Positions 9,172 to 19,801 are shown, numbered from the stretch's first letter. The stretch is 64,000 bases of DNA from Eubacteriaceae bacterium (GCA_910574895.1 CAJTDQ010000001.1:62001-126000); one strand, 5' to 3'. The notes: a model not told the origin generated them from the sequence alone. A program made the numbers and translations.

Positions 9172-12100
9172 ATGAGACGATGGCATTATAAAAAAATGCT
9201 GAAAAAAACAGTTGCTATTGCATTGAGTGCTGCAATGGTGACAGGTACCATTAATTTACATACCACAGATGTACAGGCGGTGGATAGAAGTAAGCCTTGG
9301 TTGCTGTCAACGAACAGACCGGCATATTCATCATCTGTAAATGGTGGAGATGTGGCAAGTTTTGCTACAGACGGCAGATTGGGAACTCAGTGGGGAGCAG
9401 CTGCAAATGTGACAGACCAGTGGTTAGATGTTGACCTTGGAGGAAAAGCTGATATTAGTAAGGTTGTTATTGACTGGCAGAACAATGCTAGTTACGGTGT
9501 TGCTTATCAGGTTTTAGTTTCAGATGACGAAGTAAATTGGACGAAAGTTTATGAAACAAAAAATGGAACAGGTGGAGATGAAAAACATGTAATGCGTAAT
9601 GACGGAAGCGGCATTGATTATAGTTATTACGAAGATGTGTTAAGTACAGATGGTGCTGATGGTTATAAATTGACACAGGCAAGAGGACGTTATGTAAGAG
9701 TGTTAATTAATTACAGCAAATCTCAAGCATATTCAGATGATAAGAAATCAGGATGGGGAGCATCCATCAGAGAAATAGAAGTCTATGGTATAGGAGACAA
9801 GGATTGTGTACAGCCTGTATCAGATGCGGCAAATATTGCTCTTGGCAAAGATGTAAAGGTTACTTCATTTGCACAGCCTTGGTGGGCTGCAAAGGCATTA
9901 GATGGAGCAAATGCTGTCGATGGAGACTATGAATCTTATTGGCTTTCAGAGGCAAAAGACACTGTTGCTGATTCCAGTAATCAGGCTTTAACAGTTGATT
10001 TGAAAGACAGACATACAATCGGAAGAGTAAAAGTTCAGTGGCAGACAGAGTATGGAAAGATTTGGGATTTACAGGTATCTGCTGATGGAACAAACTGGAA
10101 TACAGTATATAGAAACATTAAGGGAAATGGTGAAGATGAAGACATTAACCTTTATGCAGAAAATGTAAGATACGTTCGTGTGCAGGGTATTTTAATGGGA
10201 CGTGGTTCAGGATATTCTGTCAGAGAAATTCAGATTTATGATTATCAGGAAGGTGATGAAAAGGTAGTTAATAAGATTCCTGATATTCCAAAGAGCGAAG
10301 TTGTAAATGTTGGAAAAGGTAGTTATGTAATAGATGATGCAAACTTATTACAGCCTAGAGAACCAAAATATGTAACAAAGAATATTAAAGGTGCAATCCC
10401 ATCCAACGACTGGTGGACATCAATTGTATATACAAAGTACAGTGATACAATGCCGGGACTTCCAATGGTATATAAATATACATCAACAGGATTAAATTTA
10501 TACTATGCGGATGGAATTTATACACGTGTTGATAATGGTGGTATGGGTGCAGATTCTAAGAGCAATGATATTACAATTGGTGCATCCAATATTACAGGCG
10601 ATACATCAGCGAAGTTAGACGGTTATGGTGATTGGTCAGTTGATGTGTCATTCAGTGATGATGATACAGCAAAGATGCGCTCTACAATCGTAAAAGGATC
10701 ACCATATGTTTATACAACATTCACAGACAGAAATGCTGCTGAATTAAATGTAGGTAATTTAGTAAAATTCTTTGATAAGAATGGAAATGAAATTCTCACA
10801 AAAGATGGTGAGAGAGTAACATTAGATCATTTTGGTGTGGAAGCAGCAAATGAAAGTGAAGCACCAGAAGATGGAAACAAGAAACAGTATCATTACTATG
10901 GTGTATATCTGCCGGAGAATTCAACAGTAATTAAGGTGGGTAATAAATTAAAAGTTAACTTAGGAAGCAATCAGAACTATATGGTAGTTGGAGCTCTTTG
11001 TGTAGAACAGGCAATTCCTTTGTTATCAAAAGAATCTGTAACAAATGCAGAAACTGCAAAAGATGCAGATGCAGTAAAACAGCTTGAATTTATGTACAAA
11101 CATGCTTATTCATATGTTACTTCAACAGAAGTAAATTATAATTACAATGAATCAAAAGCAACATGTACAACTGAATATAAATCAATTATAGATCAGAAGA
11201 GAACAGGAAATGGTATCGAAAACACAACATTAATGTGTATGATGCCTCACCAGTGGAAATACTCTGATGCAAGTTATGAGAAGGATGGAAACAAGGCTCT
11301 TTCTTATGCATCTGTAAGAGGTGATATGAGAATCCACAATGGAAATAGTTTCTCATACAGCCAGAAATTTAACGGAGTTATTCCACAGTATACAACACCG
11401 GATGAGTCAGACAGTTATGACAAAGAATGGATGTATGCATACCTTGAGCAGTTTACAGATAGTGCTTTAAATTCATATTGGGTAGCAGATCCATACTGGC
11501 AGGGTAAGAAATCCCATCCAATTGCAATGGGTATTTTAATTGCTGACCAGTTAGGAGAATATGAGACAAGAGACAGACTTGTAAGCGTACTTAGAAAGAT
11601 TATGGAAAACTGGCTGACATATGATGGAGCAGAAGATTATCCATATTATATGTATTATCATACAAGTTGGGGAGCAATCAGTGGTGACGGTGGTGACCAT
11701 GGTATGGCAATTAACCTTTCCGATCATCACTTCTTATGGGCATACTTTGTATTCCCTGCAGCAGTACTCGCATCATATGACAAAGGTTTTGTTAATGATT
11801 ATGGCGATATGATTGAAGTACTTATCAGAGATTGTATGAATCCGGATAAGAATGATGAACTTCTTCCATACATGAGAAACTTTGATGTATTCGAAGGACA
11901 TTCATGGGCTGGAGGATATGGAGATAACAATAGTGGTAACAATCAGGAATCAGCATCAGAAGCAACATTTGCCTGGGCAGGGCTTTACTTATGGGGACTT
12001 GTAACAGGAAATGATACATACAGAGATGCAGGTATCTGGGGATATACTTCAGAAGTAAATGCAATTGAACAGTATTGGTTCAATATGGATGCAGGAACAG

Positions 12101-15100
12101 AGTTAGACAGTAACAACTGGGCACCGGGATATGGAACAAATGTGTATGGAGATCCAAATTGTAACTCACTTCCATATATTGGAATGGTTTGGGGCTTAGG
12201 CTACACAAACGGTACATACTTCTCAGGAAATCCATGTTGTATTATGGGTATTCATTTACTTCCTGTAACACCGGCTATTACATATATGGGTTACAGAAAG
12301 AGTACAGTTGACAGAATCTGGAGTGACTACGAAAAGATTCAGGTAGCATACCAGAAGAAGATTGAAAAAGAAGGTGCAGTTGATCCGGAAGGATGGTATC
12401 ACATCTTATGGCCATTTATGGCACTTAGTGATGCAGAAGGTGCAGCTAAGAGATTTGGTGATGAATATGCATCACACTTAAATGAAGAAGGAAATTACGT
12501 AGATGGTGTTCTTTCTACAGATGAGATGTTCAATTCATACTGGTATATACAGAATATGTGTGCAAAAGGTTACATCGATACAACAATCTGGAGTAGCGAT
12601 TACACATCATACCAGGTATTTAAGAAAAATGGAAAATATACAGCAGAAGTATGGAATCCGTTTGATAAAGAAATAACAGTTCATTTTGCAAATGCTAATG
12701 GTGCACTTGGTAGTGTTAAAGTACCGGCACATGCTACTGTAGACTGTGATCCGACAAAGAATGAGGATAAGACAGTAGATGCAAATGGAAACAAGGTTAA
12801 GTATGAACCAGTAAAGGATTATGATCCTGTAAATAAAGTTTCAGGCGTTGTTGAAGCAGAAGATTATTATACAAACTTCAGTTGTGAGCCTGCAACAGAC
12901 GCTAATGAAGGCGGTTATGTAGGATGGATTGATGATGGTGATTCATTAATTTATACAATCGACGTAAAAGAAGAAGCAGATTACGTGGTAGATTACCGTG
13001 TACAGTGTGTAAATACAGAAAAGAACAGTGCAATTAAGTTAAAAACAGATAATGACGATGATTATATTCTTACAACATACTTAGACAATTCTACAACTGA
13101 GTGGAAGAATGTTAAGGCTGATAAGACAGTTCATTTGAAAGCTGGAAAATATCAGATGAAGTTAATGTTAGTAGATGGTGGATTTAACTTTAATTATGTT
13201 AAGATTTACAAGAAGGGTACAAAAGCACCAATTGCTGCATCAGATGATGTGACAAAGGCTGATTTATCAGAATATCCTGAAATTTCATTAAATAGTGCAA
13301 AAGTAATTGATGTCACATCAGAAGCAAATGATGCAGGAAAAGCTGCAAACATGATTGATGGCGATTATAGTACAAGATGGGAATCAGTAGCAGAAGATCC
13401 ACAGGCATTTACAGTTGAACTGGAAGGTGAACAGAAAATTGGTGGAATGAAGATTTACTGGGAAGGTGCAGCTGCAAAAAAATATGTAGTTGAAACTTCT
13501 ACAGATAAGGTAAATTGGAGTACAGCGTTTACACAGAACAGAGGTAAAGGCGGTCAGGGTAACGGAGATGAAAATAGAAGCAGCGGACTAGAAGCAATTT
13601 CATTTGATAAGGTTATGACTGCTAAATATGTAAGAATTACATGTTTAGAAAGACTTACAGGATATGGTAATTCAATTTATGAATTAAAATTATATGGTAA
13701 GGGACCAGATCAGAAAGATAAGCTGGATGCACCAACAGCAAAGGCAGTTCTTGGAAAAGATGAAATCACAGTAAGCTGGAATGTTGTTGCTAATGCAGAC
13801 AGTTATGTAGTTTACAGAACATCTCCTATGAACACAAACGAAGAAATTGCTACTGTAAAAGGAACAAGTTATACAGATAGTGATTTGAAGGAGAATGGAA
13901 CTTACACATATTGGGTAGTTGCAGTTCCAAGAGATGGAAGTGATGATTACACAAGCAGTGAGTACAGTGCAGCAACACAAGAAATTGCTTATACAAAGAT
14001 AGAGCAGGGTGGAGAAGAAAACCCGGGAGAAATCGTTGTTGACAGCAAGGATTTAGCAGCTGGAAAGACGGCAACTGCATCCAGCAGTGAAGGAGATAAC
14101 GTTGATGCAAGATATGCAGTAGACGGTGATGCAAATACACGCTGGAGTTCTAAGTTTACAGATGATGAATGGATAAGTGTAGACCTTGGTAAGGTATACA
14201 GCGTAGGTAAGGTAGTTCTTACATGGGAAGCAGCTTACGGAAAAGATTATGACATTCAGGTTTCAACAGACGGAAATAACTGGACAACAGTTAAGAAGAT
14301 GAGAGATCAGGATGGTGGAAAGCACACCGTTGAATTTGCAGCAGTAAATGCAAGACATGTAAGGATGCAGGGTATTACAAGAGCTACAGGCTATGGATAT
14401 TCATTGTACAGCATGGAAGTATTCTCAGTGAAGGGCGGTTCAACAGAAACTCCTGGTGAAGAGGATATTACAGGTAAGAATCTGGCACAGGGCAAAGATG
14501 CTTACAGTTCAAGTAAAGAAGGTGACAATGTATCTGCAAAATATGCTGTAGATGGAAATAAGGGAACACGTTGGAGTTCTGCATTTACAGATGATGAGTG
14601 GATGTATGTAGACCTTGGAAAAGCATATGATGTGAATAAAGTAGTACTCACATGGGAAGGTGCTTACGGAAAAGATTATGATATTCAGGTATCAAATGAT
14701 GAAAATAATTGGACTACAGTAAAAGCTATGAGAAATCAGGATGGTGGCGAAGATGTGGTAGAATTTGATACAGTATCTGCAAGATATGTGAGAATGCAGG
14801 GGGTAACAAGAGGTACAGGATACGGATATTCTCTTTGGGAGATGGAAGTATATGGTGGAAAGAGTACATCACAGCCAGTACAGCCATCAGAGCCTGAAAC
14901 AGAAGCACCAGCAGCACCAGCGTCTGGTACAAATGTAGCATTAGGTAAGACTGTAGAACAGTCCGGTGCAGAGGCTGAAGCCATGGGAGCAGATAAGACT
15001 GTTGATGGAAATAAAGGTACCCGCTGGTCATCAAACTTTGATGATGATGCATGGATGTATGTTGATTTAGGAAAGCAGGTTGACATTAATAAAGTAGTAC

Positions 15101-15315
15101 TTACATGGGAAAATGCTTATGGTAAAGCATACGATATTCAGGTATCAAATGATGCAAAGACATGGACTACTGTAGCAGAAATGCGTGACCAGGATGGTGG
15201 CGAAGATGTAGTAGAATTTAAGACAGTAAATGCAAGATATGTAAAATTCCAAGGTGTAAAACGTGCAATGGGATATGGATATTCCATGTGGGAATTTGAA
15301 GTATTTGCAGAATAA
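9172..15315 (+). CDS. Secreted multidomain GH81 endo-beta-1,3-glucanase
   Basis: 2047 residues, predicted to hydrolyse internal beta-1,3-glucosidic bonds (laminarin, callose, fungal wall glucan). Signal peptide 1-36 (ends VQA). Order: two F5/8C (discoidin)-like domains (about 47-206 and 220-358), GH81 core (about 386-1143), CBM6-like (about 1223-1346, 'VVEAEDYYTN'), F5/8C (1373-1510), Fn3 (1516-1609), three near-identical F5/8C repeats (1623-1752, 1766-1896, 1920-2047). GH81 marks: 'PSNDWWTSIVY', 'DHHFLWAYF' (about 850), 'GHSWAGGYGDNNSGNNQESA' with 'SEATFAW' (about 910-935), which contain the expected catalytic Asp and Glu. ATG 9172 has AAAGGAGG upstream; the earlier TTG is rejected. There is no sortase or S-layer anchor, so retention probably depends on glycan binding. 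Confidence 0.93.
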   Translation: MRRWHYKKMLKKTVAIALSAAMVTGTINLHTTDVQAVDRSKPWLLSTNRPAYSSSVNGGDVASFATDGRLGTQWGAAANVTDQWLDVDLGGKADISKVVIDWQNNASYGVAYQVLVSDDEVNWTKVYETKNGTGGDEKHVMRNDGSGIDYSYYEDVLSTDGADGYKLTQARGRYVRVLINYSKSQAYSDDKKSGWGASIREIEVYGIGDKDCVQPVSDAANIALGKDVKVTSFAQPWWAAKALDGANAVDGDYESYWLSEAKDTVADSSNQALTVDLKDRHTIGRVKVQWQTEYGKIWDLQVSADGTNWNTVYRNIKGNGEDEDINLYAENVRYVRVQGILMGRGSGYSVREIQIYDYQEGDEKVVNKIPDIPKSEVVNVGKGSYVIDDANLLQPREPKYVTKNIKGAIPSNDWWTSIVYTKYSDTMPGLPMVYKYTSTGLNLYYADGIYTRVDNGGMGADSKSNDITIGASNITGDTSAKLDGYGDWSVDVSFSDDDTAKMRSTIVKGSPYVYTTFTDRNAAELNVGNLVKFFDKNGNEILTKDGERVTLDHFGVEAANESEAPEDGNKKQYHYYGVYLPENSTVIKVGNKLKVNLGSNQNYMVVGALCVEQAIPLLSKESVTNAETAKDADAVKQLEFMYKHAYSYVTSTEVNYNYNESKATCTTEYKSIIDQKRTGNGIENTTLMCMMPHQWKYSDASYEKDGNKALSYASVRGDMRIHNGNSFSYSQKFNGVIPQYTTPDESDSYDKEWMYAYLEQFTDSALNSYWVADPYWQGKKSHPIAMGILIADQLGEYETRDRLVSVLRKIMENWLTYDGAEDYPYYMYYHTSWGAISGDGGDHGMAINLSDHHFLWAYFVFPAAVLASYDKGFVNDYGDMIEVLIRDCMNPDKNDELLPYMRNFDVFEGHSWAGGYGDNNSGNNQESASEATFAWAGLYLWGLVTGNDTYRDAGIWGYTSEVNAIEQYWFNMDAGTELDSNNWAPGYGTNVYGDPNCNSLPYIGMVWGLGYTNGTYFSGNPCCIMGIHLLPVTPAITYMGYRKSTVDRIWSDYEKIQVAYQKKIEKEGAVDPEGWYHILWPFMALSDAEGAAKRFGDEYASHLNEEGNYVDGVLSTDEMFNSYWYIQNMCAKGYIDTTIWSSDYTSYQVFKKNGKYTAEVWNPFDKEITVHFANANGALGSVKVPAHATVDCDPTKNEDKTVDANGNKVKYEPVKDYDPVNKVSGVVEAEDYYTNFSCEPATDANEGGYVGWIDDGDSLIYTIDVKEEADYVVDYRVQCVNTEKNSAIKLKTDNDDDYILTTYLDNSTTEWKNVKADKTVHLKAGKYQMKLMLVDGGFNFNYVKIYKKGTKAPIAASDDVTKADLSEYPEISLNSAKVIDVTSEANDAGKAANMIDGDYSTRWESVAEDPQAFTVELEGEQKIGGMKIYWEGAAAKKYVVETSTDKVNWSTAFTQNRGKGGQGNGDENRSSGLEAISFDKVMTAKYVRITCLERLTGYGNSIYELKLYGKGPDQKDKLDAPTAKAVLGKDEITVSWNVVANADSYVVYRTSPMNTNEEIATVKGTSYTDSDLKENGTYTYWVVAVPRDGSDDYTSSEYSAATQEIAYTKIEQGGEENPGEIVVDSKDLAAGKTATASSSEGDNVDARYAVDGDANTRWSSKFTDDEWISVDLGKVYSVGKVVLTWEAAYGKDYDIQVSTDGNNWTTVKKMRDQDGGKHTVEFAAVNARHVRMQGITRATGYGYSLYSMEVFSVKGGSTETPGEEDITGKNLAQGKDAYSSSKEGDNVSAKYAVDGNKGTRWSSAFTDDEWMYVDLGKAYDVNKVVLTWEGAYGKDYDIQVSNDENNWTTVKAMRNQDGGEDVVEFDTVSARYVRMQGVTRGTGYGYSLWEMEVYGGKSTSQPVQPSEPETEAPAAPASGTNVALGKTVEQSGAEAEAMGADKTVDGNKGTRWSSNFDDDAWMYVDLGKQVDINKVVLTWENAYGKAYDIQVSNDAKTWTTVAEMRDQDGGEDVVEFKTVNARYVKFQGVKRAMGYGYSMWEFEVFAE

Positions 15316-15332
15316 AAATAGTATTTATTATT

Positions 15333-15366
15333 CTCCGGGACTTAGAAAAGAGTCCCGGAGTTTTTT
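15333..15366 (+). terminator. Terminator of the GH81 gene
   Basis: Perfect 10-bp stem CTCCGGGACT/AGTCCCGGAG with an 8-base loop and six T, 17 bases after the stop. Confidence 0.92.
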
Positions 15367-15424
15367 CATTATATATAATCATTGACTAGAGTGGGGTTTT
15401 AGTCTAAAATATAAAAGATTATGT

Positions 15425-15566
15425 GTAACAGTTCAGCCATGCGATATAAAATGTATATAGCAAAAGGCAGCTTGCAGACTATTTGCTATATACATTTTAT
15501 ATCATATGGTGAGCCATAACAGCGAGAAGAAGCGGAGCGGATTCGAGCTGTTGGCTGAAATGTTAC
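15425..15566 (+). repeat. Palindromic element, family A copy 2
   Basis: Ends GTAACAGTTCAGCC and GGCTGAAATGTTAC pair at 13 of 14 positions. The inner AT-rich arm is a perfect 22-bp stem (about 15442-15463 with 15481-15502) with apex GGCAGCTTGCAGAC. The second arm, AACAGC/GCTGTT, encloses GAGAAGAAGCGGAGCGGATT. It is the best-preserved copy and defines the element's orientation. The remaining gap to leuC holds only its AAAGGAGG ribosome site. Confidence 0.85.
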
Positions 15567-15630
15567 GATTACAAGATTATGCTACATAACGTGTATATAC
15601 ACGAATGAATAGATAAAGGAGGAAATCATC

Positions 15631-16896
15631 ATGGGAATGACTATGACTCAGAAAATTCTGGCAAAACATGCCGGATTAGACAGCGTTGTGGCAGGACAAT
15701 TAATTGAAGCTGATTTAGATTTAGTTTTAGGAAATGACGTTACTGCTCCAGTGGCTATTAAAGAAATGGAAAAGATGGATGTGGACTGTGTATTCTGTAA
15801 GGATAAAATTGCATTAGTACCGGATCATTTTACACCGAATAAGGATATTAAGTCAGCAGAACTTTACAAGTGTGTAAAGGATTTCGCAGAAGAAAATGAT
15901 ATTACAAACTATTTTGAAACAGGCAGAGTTGGTATCGAGCATGCACTGCTTCCTGAAAAAGGACTGGTAGTAGCAGGTGACGTGGTAATTGGTGCGGATT
16001 CTCATACATGTACATATGGAGCACTTGGTGCTTTTTCAACAGGTGTTGGCAGTACAGATATGGCTGCCGGCATGGCAACAGGAAAGGCTTGGTTTAAAGT
16101 GCCATCAGCCATTAAGTTTAATTTGACAGGAAAGCCTGCAAAATGGGTTAGTGGTAAAGATGTGATTCTTCACATTATCGGAATGATTGGAGTAGACGGT
16201 GCATTATACCGCTCTATGGAATTTATGGGAGATGGTGTACAGTATCTTTCCATGGATGACAGATTTGCTATGACAAATATGGCAATCGAAGCAGGTGGAA
16301 AGAATGGTATTTTCGTTGTTGATGATTTGACACGTGAATATATGAAGGAACATTCTACAAAAGAATTTACAGAGTATGCACCGGATGAGGATGCAGTATA
16401 TGATGAAGAATATACAATCGATTTAAGTAAATTAAAGCCAACAGTTGCATTCCCTCATCTTCCGGAGAACACAAAGACAATTGACAATGTGGGAGATGTA
16501 AAAATAGATCAGGTTGTGATTGGTTCTTGTACAAATGGTAGAATTGAAGATATGAGAATTGCAGCGAAGGTTTTGGAAGGTAGAGAAGTAAAGAAGGGAG
16601 TTAGATGTATTATTTTCCCAGCGACACAGAATGTATATTTACAGTGTATAGAGGAAGGTCTTGCTTCAATCTTTATTAAGGCAGGTTGTGCATTAAGCAC
16701 ACCGACATGTGGACCATGTCTTGGTGGACATATGGGTATTCTTGCAAAGGGAGAGAGAGCCATTGCTACAACAAACAGAAATTTTGTAGGTCGAATGGGT
16801 GACCCTGAGTCAGAAGTATACCTTGCAAGCCCTGCTGTAGCAGCTGCAAGTGCGGTCACAGGAAAGATTTCAGGACCGGAAGAGTTAGGATTATAG
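15631..16896 (+). CDS. leuC: 3-isopropylmalate dehydratase large subunit
   Basis: Aconitase-family iron-sulfur subunit of isopropylmalate isomerase (leucine synthesis: 2- to 3-isopropylmalate). 421 residues, the shorter LeuC form of Clostridia and archaea. [4Fe-4S] ligands lie in [12 protein letters not shown] (about 297-308) and [13 protein letters not shown] (about 356-368); substrate and fold motifs include [20 protein letters not shown]. The start has AAAGGAGG nine bases upstream. leuD follows after ten bases and supplies the swivel domain. leuA and leuB are not in the window. Close homologues (homoaconitase, dimethylmalate dehydratase) share the fold; leucine synthesis is the most likely role given ilv genes nearby. 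Confidence 0.9.
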   Translation: MGMTMTQKILAKHAGLDSVVAGQLIEADLDLVLGNDVTAPVAIKEMEKMDVDCVFCKDKIALVPDHFTPNKDIKSAELYKCVKDFAEENDITNYFETGRVGIEHALLPEKGLVVAGDVVIGADSHTCTYGALGAFSTGVGSTDMAAGMATGKAWFKVPSAIKFNLTGKPAKWVSGKDVILHIIGMIGVDGALYRSMEFMGDGVQYLSMDDRFAMTNMAIEAGGKNGIFVVDDLTREYMKEHSTKEFTEYAPDEDAVYDEEYTIDLSKLKPTVAFPHLPENTKTIDNVGDVKIDQVVIGSCTNGRIEDMRIAAKVLEGREVKKGVRCIIFPATQNVYLQCIEEGLASIFIKAGCALSTPTCGPCLGGHMGILAKGERAIATTNRNFVGRMGDPESEVYLASPAVAAASAVTGKISGPEELGL

Positions 16897-16906
16897 GAGG
16901 TAGGAT

Positions 16907-17395
16907 ATGAAGGCAGAAGGAAGAGTATTCAAATATGGAAGTAATGTAGATACAGACGTTATTATCCCGGCCAGATATCTTAATGTACCGGATGCGTCTG
17001 AACTTGCGAAACATTGTATGGAAGATATTGATAAAGAATTTGTAAATAAAGTTACAGACGGTGATATTATTGTAGCAGATAAGAACTTTGGATGTGGTTC
17101 TTCCAGAGAACATGCGCCAATTGCTATTAAGGCAGCCGGAGTTAGTTGTGTAATTGCTGAAACATTTGCAAGAATATTTTATCGTAATGCAATTAATATT
17201 GGATTACCTATTATAGAATGTCCGGAGGCTGCAAAAGGAATCGAAGATGGAGACCAGGTTGAGGTAGATTTTGACAGCGGAAAAATCTACAATAAAACAA
17301 AAGGGACAGAATTTCAGGGTCAGGCATTCCCTGAATTTATGCAGAATATTATCAGTAATGGTGGATTGATTAACCACATAAACAACTCAAAGTAA
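16907..17395 (+). CDS. leuD: 3-isopropylmalate dehydratase small subunit
   Basis: Swivel-domain partner of LeuC, 162 residues. Motifs: [20 protein letters not shown] (about 6-25) and [19 protein letters not shown] (about 62-80), the conserved GCGSSREHA active-site loop. A GGAGG site lies in the short leuC-leuD gap, so the two are translated together. Its 162-residue length fits the short LeuD form that pairs with this LeuC class. Confidence 0.92.
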   Translation: MKAEGRVFKYGSNVDTDVIIPARYLNVPDASELAKHCMEDIDKEFVNKVTDGDIIVADKNFGCGSSREHAPIAIKAAGVSCVIAETFARIFYRNAINIGLPIIECPEAAKGIEDGDQVEVDFDSGKIYNKTKGTEFQGQAFPEFMQNIISNGGLINHINNSK

Positions 17396-17407
17396 AAAGA
17401 AACGCGA

Positions 17408-17486
17408 ACAAGGAGAAAGGTTGAAAGAAACTTTCAACCTTAGGCTTGTGCTTCATCTAGAAGTGCAAGCACTTCTGAATGAAGCA
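17408..17486 (+). other. Nested hairpins between leuD and thrC
   Basis: Hairpin ACAAG/CTTGT enclosing AAGGTTGAAAG/CTTTCAACCTT (17408-17449), overlapping a second hairpin TGCTTCAT/ATGAAGCA enclosing AGAAGTGC/GCACTTCT (17449-17486). The second ends just before the thrC ribosome site. No T run follows, so it is not a simple terminator. The CAAG apex recalls the palindromic elements elsewhere in the window. Confidence 0.6.
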
Positions 17487-17500
17487 TTAGGAGGAAAATT

Positions 17501-18991
17501 ATGAAAGAAATACTTTACAAGAGTACAAGAAGTGAAGATGGATACCTGAAAGCATCAGAGGCTATATTAAAAGGATTAGCAGATGATGGTGGTTTATTTG
17601 TTCCAACAGAGATTCCAAAACTTGATGTTACAGTGGAAGAATTATCTAAAATGACATATCAGCAGGTAGCATATGAAGTGATGAAGTTATATTTTACAGA
17701 CTTTACAGAAGAAGAGTTGAAGAACTGTATTAATAAAGCATATGATGAAAAGTTTGATACAGAAGAAATTGCTCCACTTGCAGAAGTAGATGGTGCATAT
17801 TATTTGGAATTATTCCATGGAAAGACAATCGCATTTAAAGATATGGCGTTATCAATCCTGCCACATCTTCTTACAACATCAGCAAAGAAAAATGATGTAA
17901 AGAATGAAATCGTTATCTTAACTGCAACATCCGGCGATACAGGAAAGGCTGCTATGGCAGGATTTGCAGATGTAGAAGGAACAAGAATCATCGTATTTTA
18001 TCCAAATGGCGGAGTTAGTCCGATTCAGGAAAAACAGATGGTTACACAGAAGGGTGACAACACATATGTAGTAGCTATTGAAGGAAACTTTGACCAGGCT
18101 CAGAGTGGTGTGAAAGCAATCTTTGGAAATAAAGAACTCGCAAAGGAAATGGATGAAAAAGGATTCCAGTTCTCATCTGCCAACTCGATTAACATTGGTC
18201 GTCTTGTACCACAAGTTGCTTACTATGTATATGCTTATGCAAAATTATATGCAGAAGGAAAACTTGCAAAAGATCAGAAGATGAATGTAGTTGTACCTAC
18301 AGGAAATTTCGGAAATATCTTGGCTGCATATTATGCAAAGAACATGGGTCTTCCTATTGGAAAATTAATTTGTGCTTCAAATGAAAACAAAGTATTGTTC
18401 GACTTCTTTAAGACAGGTGAATATGATAAGAACAGAGATTTTATTCTTACAACATCACCTTCTATGGATATATTAATTTCAAGTAATCTTGAGAGATTAA
18501 TTTATAAGATTGCTGGAAATGATGCAGTGAAAAATAAAGAATTAATGACAAGCCTTACAACAGATGGTAAGTATGTGATTACTGATGAAATGAAAGCAGA
18601 ACTTGCTGATTTCTATGGAAATTATGCTACAGAAGCAGAGACAGCTGAGGTAATCAAAGAAACATATGAAAAGACCGGATATGTAATGGATACACATACA
18701 GCAGTTGCTGCCAGCACATATAAAAAGTATGTGGCTGAAACGGGGGATGAAGAAGTGACTGTTATCGCTTCAACAGCCAGCCCATTTAAGTTTACAAGAA
18801 GTGTTATGAATGCGATTGATCCAAAGTATGATGAACTTGGTGACTTTGAATTAGTAGATGAATTATCAAAGATTGGAAATGTAAAGGTTCCAAATGCGAT
18901 TGAAGAAATTAGAAATGCAGAAGTTCGTCATAACAACTTGGTAGAAGTAGATGGAATGGAAGCTATTGTAAAGAAATTTTTATCTATGTAG
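17501..18991 (+). CDS. thrC: Threonine synthase
   Basis: PLP enzyme converting O-phosphohomoserine to threonine. 496 residues, the longer class with an extra N-terminal region. PLP lysine K113 in GKTIAFKDMALSILPHLL; phosphate and PLP loops in LTATSGDTGKAAMAGFAD and VVPTGNFGNILAAYYAK. The N-terminus 'YKSTRSEDGYLKASEAILKG' is typical of clostridial ThrC. TTAGGAGG before the ATG fixes the start. The gene may be cotranscribed with leuCD (105-base gap filled by hairpins) and ends at its own terminator. Confidence 0.95.
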   Translation: MKEILYKSTRSEDGYLKASEAILKGLADDGGLFVPTEIPKLDVTVEELSKMTYQQVAYEVMKLYFTDFTEEELKNCINKAYDEKFDTEEIAPLAEVDGAYYLELFHGKTIAFKDMALSILPHLLTTSAKKNDVKNEIVILTATSGDTGKAAMAGFADVEGTRIIVFYPNGGVSPIQEKQMVTQKGDNTYVVAIEGNFDQAQSGVKAIFGNKELAKEMDEKGFQFSSANSINIGRLVPQVAYYVYAYAKLYAEGKLAKDQKMNVVVPTGNFGNILAAYYAKNMGLPIGKLICASNENKVLFDFFKTGEYDKNRDFILTTSPSMDILISSNLERLIYKIAGNDAVKNKELMTSLTTDGKYVITDEMKAELADFYGNYATEAETAEVIKETYEKTGYVMDTHTAVAASTYKKYVAETGDEEVTVIASTASPFKFTRSVMNAIDPKYDELGDFELVDELSKIGNVKVPNAIEEIRNAEVRHNNLVEVDGMEAIVKKFLSM

Positions 18992-19015
18992 GATAGAAGT
19001 ATAATATTGTATAAT

Positions 19016-19067
19016 AAGGCTGTTGCTTTAAATGATTCAAAATCATTGAGGCACAGCTTTAATTTTT
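19016..19067 (+). terminator. Terminator of thrC
   Basis: Imperfect long stem AAGGCTGTTGC.../...GCACAGCTTT with inner AAATGATT/AATCATT and a short T run. The rest of the gap to 19219 holds a TATAAT-like box near 19175 for the next gene. Confidence 0.65.
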
Positions 19068-19219
19068 GACTTATATTCTTACTTTTTTGGCGTTAATATA
19101 TCTGATGTGAAATGCACTTAAGATATCGATTACTTCAGATAAGTTTTTCATGTGGCTTATTTCCGTAAAATTTGGTATAATATATAAACCGTTATCTTTT
19201 GTGACAAAGGAGAATCGTA

Positions 19220-19801
19220 ATGAACAATTTTTTTGGTATGCTTGCCAGAATGAAATATATAAACCGTTGGGGATTAATGCGTAATACCAATAATGAAAAT
19301 ATTGCAGAGCACAGTCTTCAGGTGGCCATTATTGCACATGCTTTAGCGGTCATTGGAAACGTACGTTTAAAAAAGAATTTAAATGCAGAACATATTGCTA
19401 TGATGGGCATAATGCATGATACCAGTGAAATTATTACGGGGGATTTACCAACTCCGATTAAATATTATGCTCCGGAAATAAGAGATGCTTACAAAAAAGT
19501 GGAATATATTGCTGCAAATCAGCTTTTATCAGAGATTCCAGAAGATATGCGTGATGCGTACAGGGATATTTTAATTGAGGATGAGAGCGAGGAGTGGAAG
19601 TATGTAAAAGCGGCGGATAAGCTTTCAGCATATATTAAGTGTATGGAAGAAAAAAATACTGGAAATACGGACTTTTCAAAGGCAGAGACTGCTATAGAGC
19701 AGGCATTGGAGGATATGAATATGGAAGAAGTTCGTATTTTTATGGATGAGTTTCTATCATCTTACACGATGACTTTGGATGAGATTAATAAGCAGAATTG
19801 A
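19220..19801 (+). CDS. YfbR-like HD-domain 5'-deoxynucleotidase
   Basis: 193-residue HD phosphohydrolase resembling E. coli YfbR, which removes the 5' phosphate from deoxyribonucleoside monophosphates. HD metal ligands are recognisable in NIAEHSLQVAIIAHA (about 30-44), 'MMGIMHDTSEIITGDLPTPI' (about 62-81) and the late Asp in 'YVKAADKLSAYIK' (about 131-143). Opening 'FGMLARMKYINRWGLM' is typical. AAAGGAG upstream. It could share a transcript with topB 61 bases downstream. Exact substrate is inferred from the family. Confidence 0.85.
   Translation: MNNFFGMLARMKYINRWGLMRNTNNENIAEHSLQVAIIAHALAVIGNVRLKKNLNAEHIAMMGIMHDTSEIITGDLPTPIKYYAPEIRDAYKKVEYIAANQLLSEIPEDMRDAYRDILIEDESEEWKYVKAADKLSAYIKCMEEKNTGNTDFSKAETAIEQALEDMNMEEVRIFMDEFLSSYTMTLDEINKQN

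Noticed and set aside
14726-15086. Long minus-strand open frames within the GH81 gene
   Set aside because: Shadows of the tandem repeats; low-complexity His/Leu or Ser/Pro composition and no ribosome sites.
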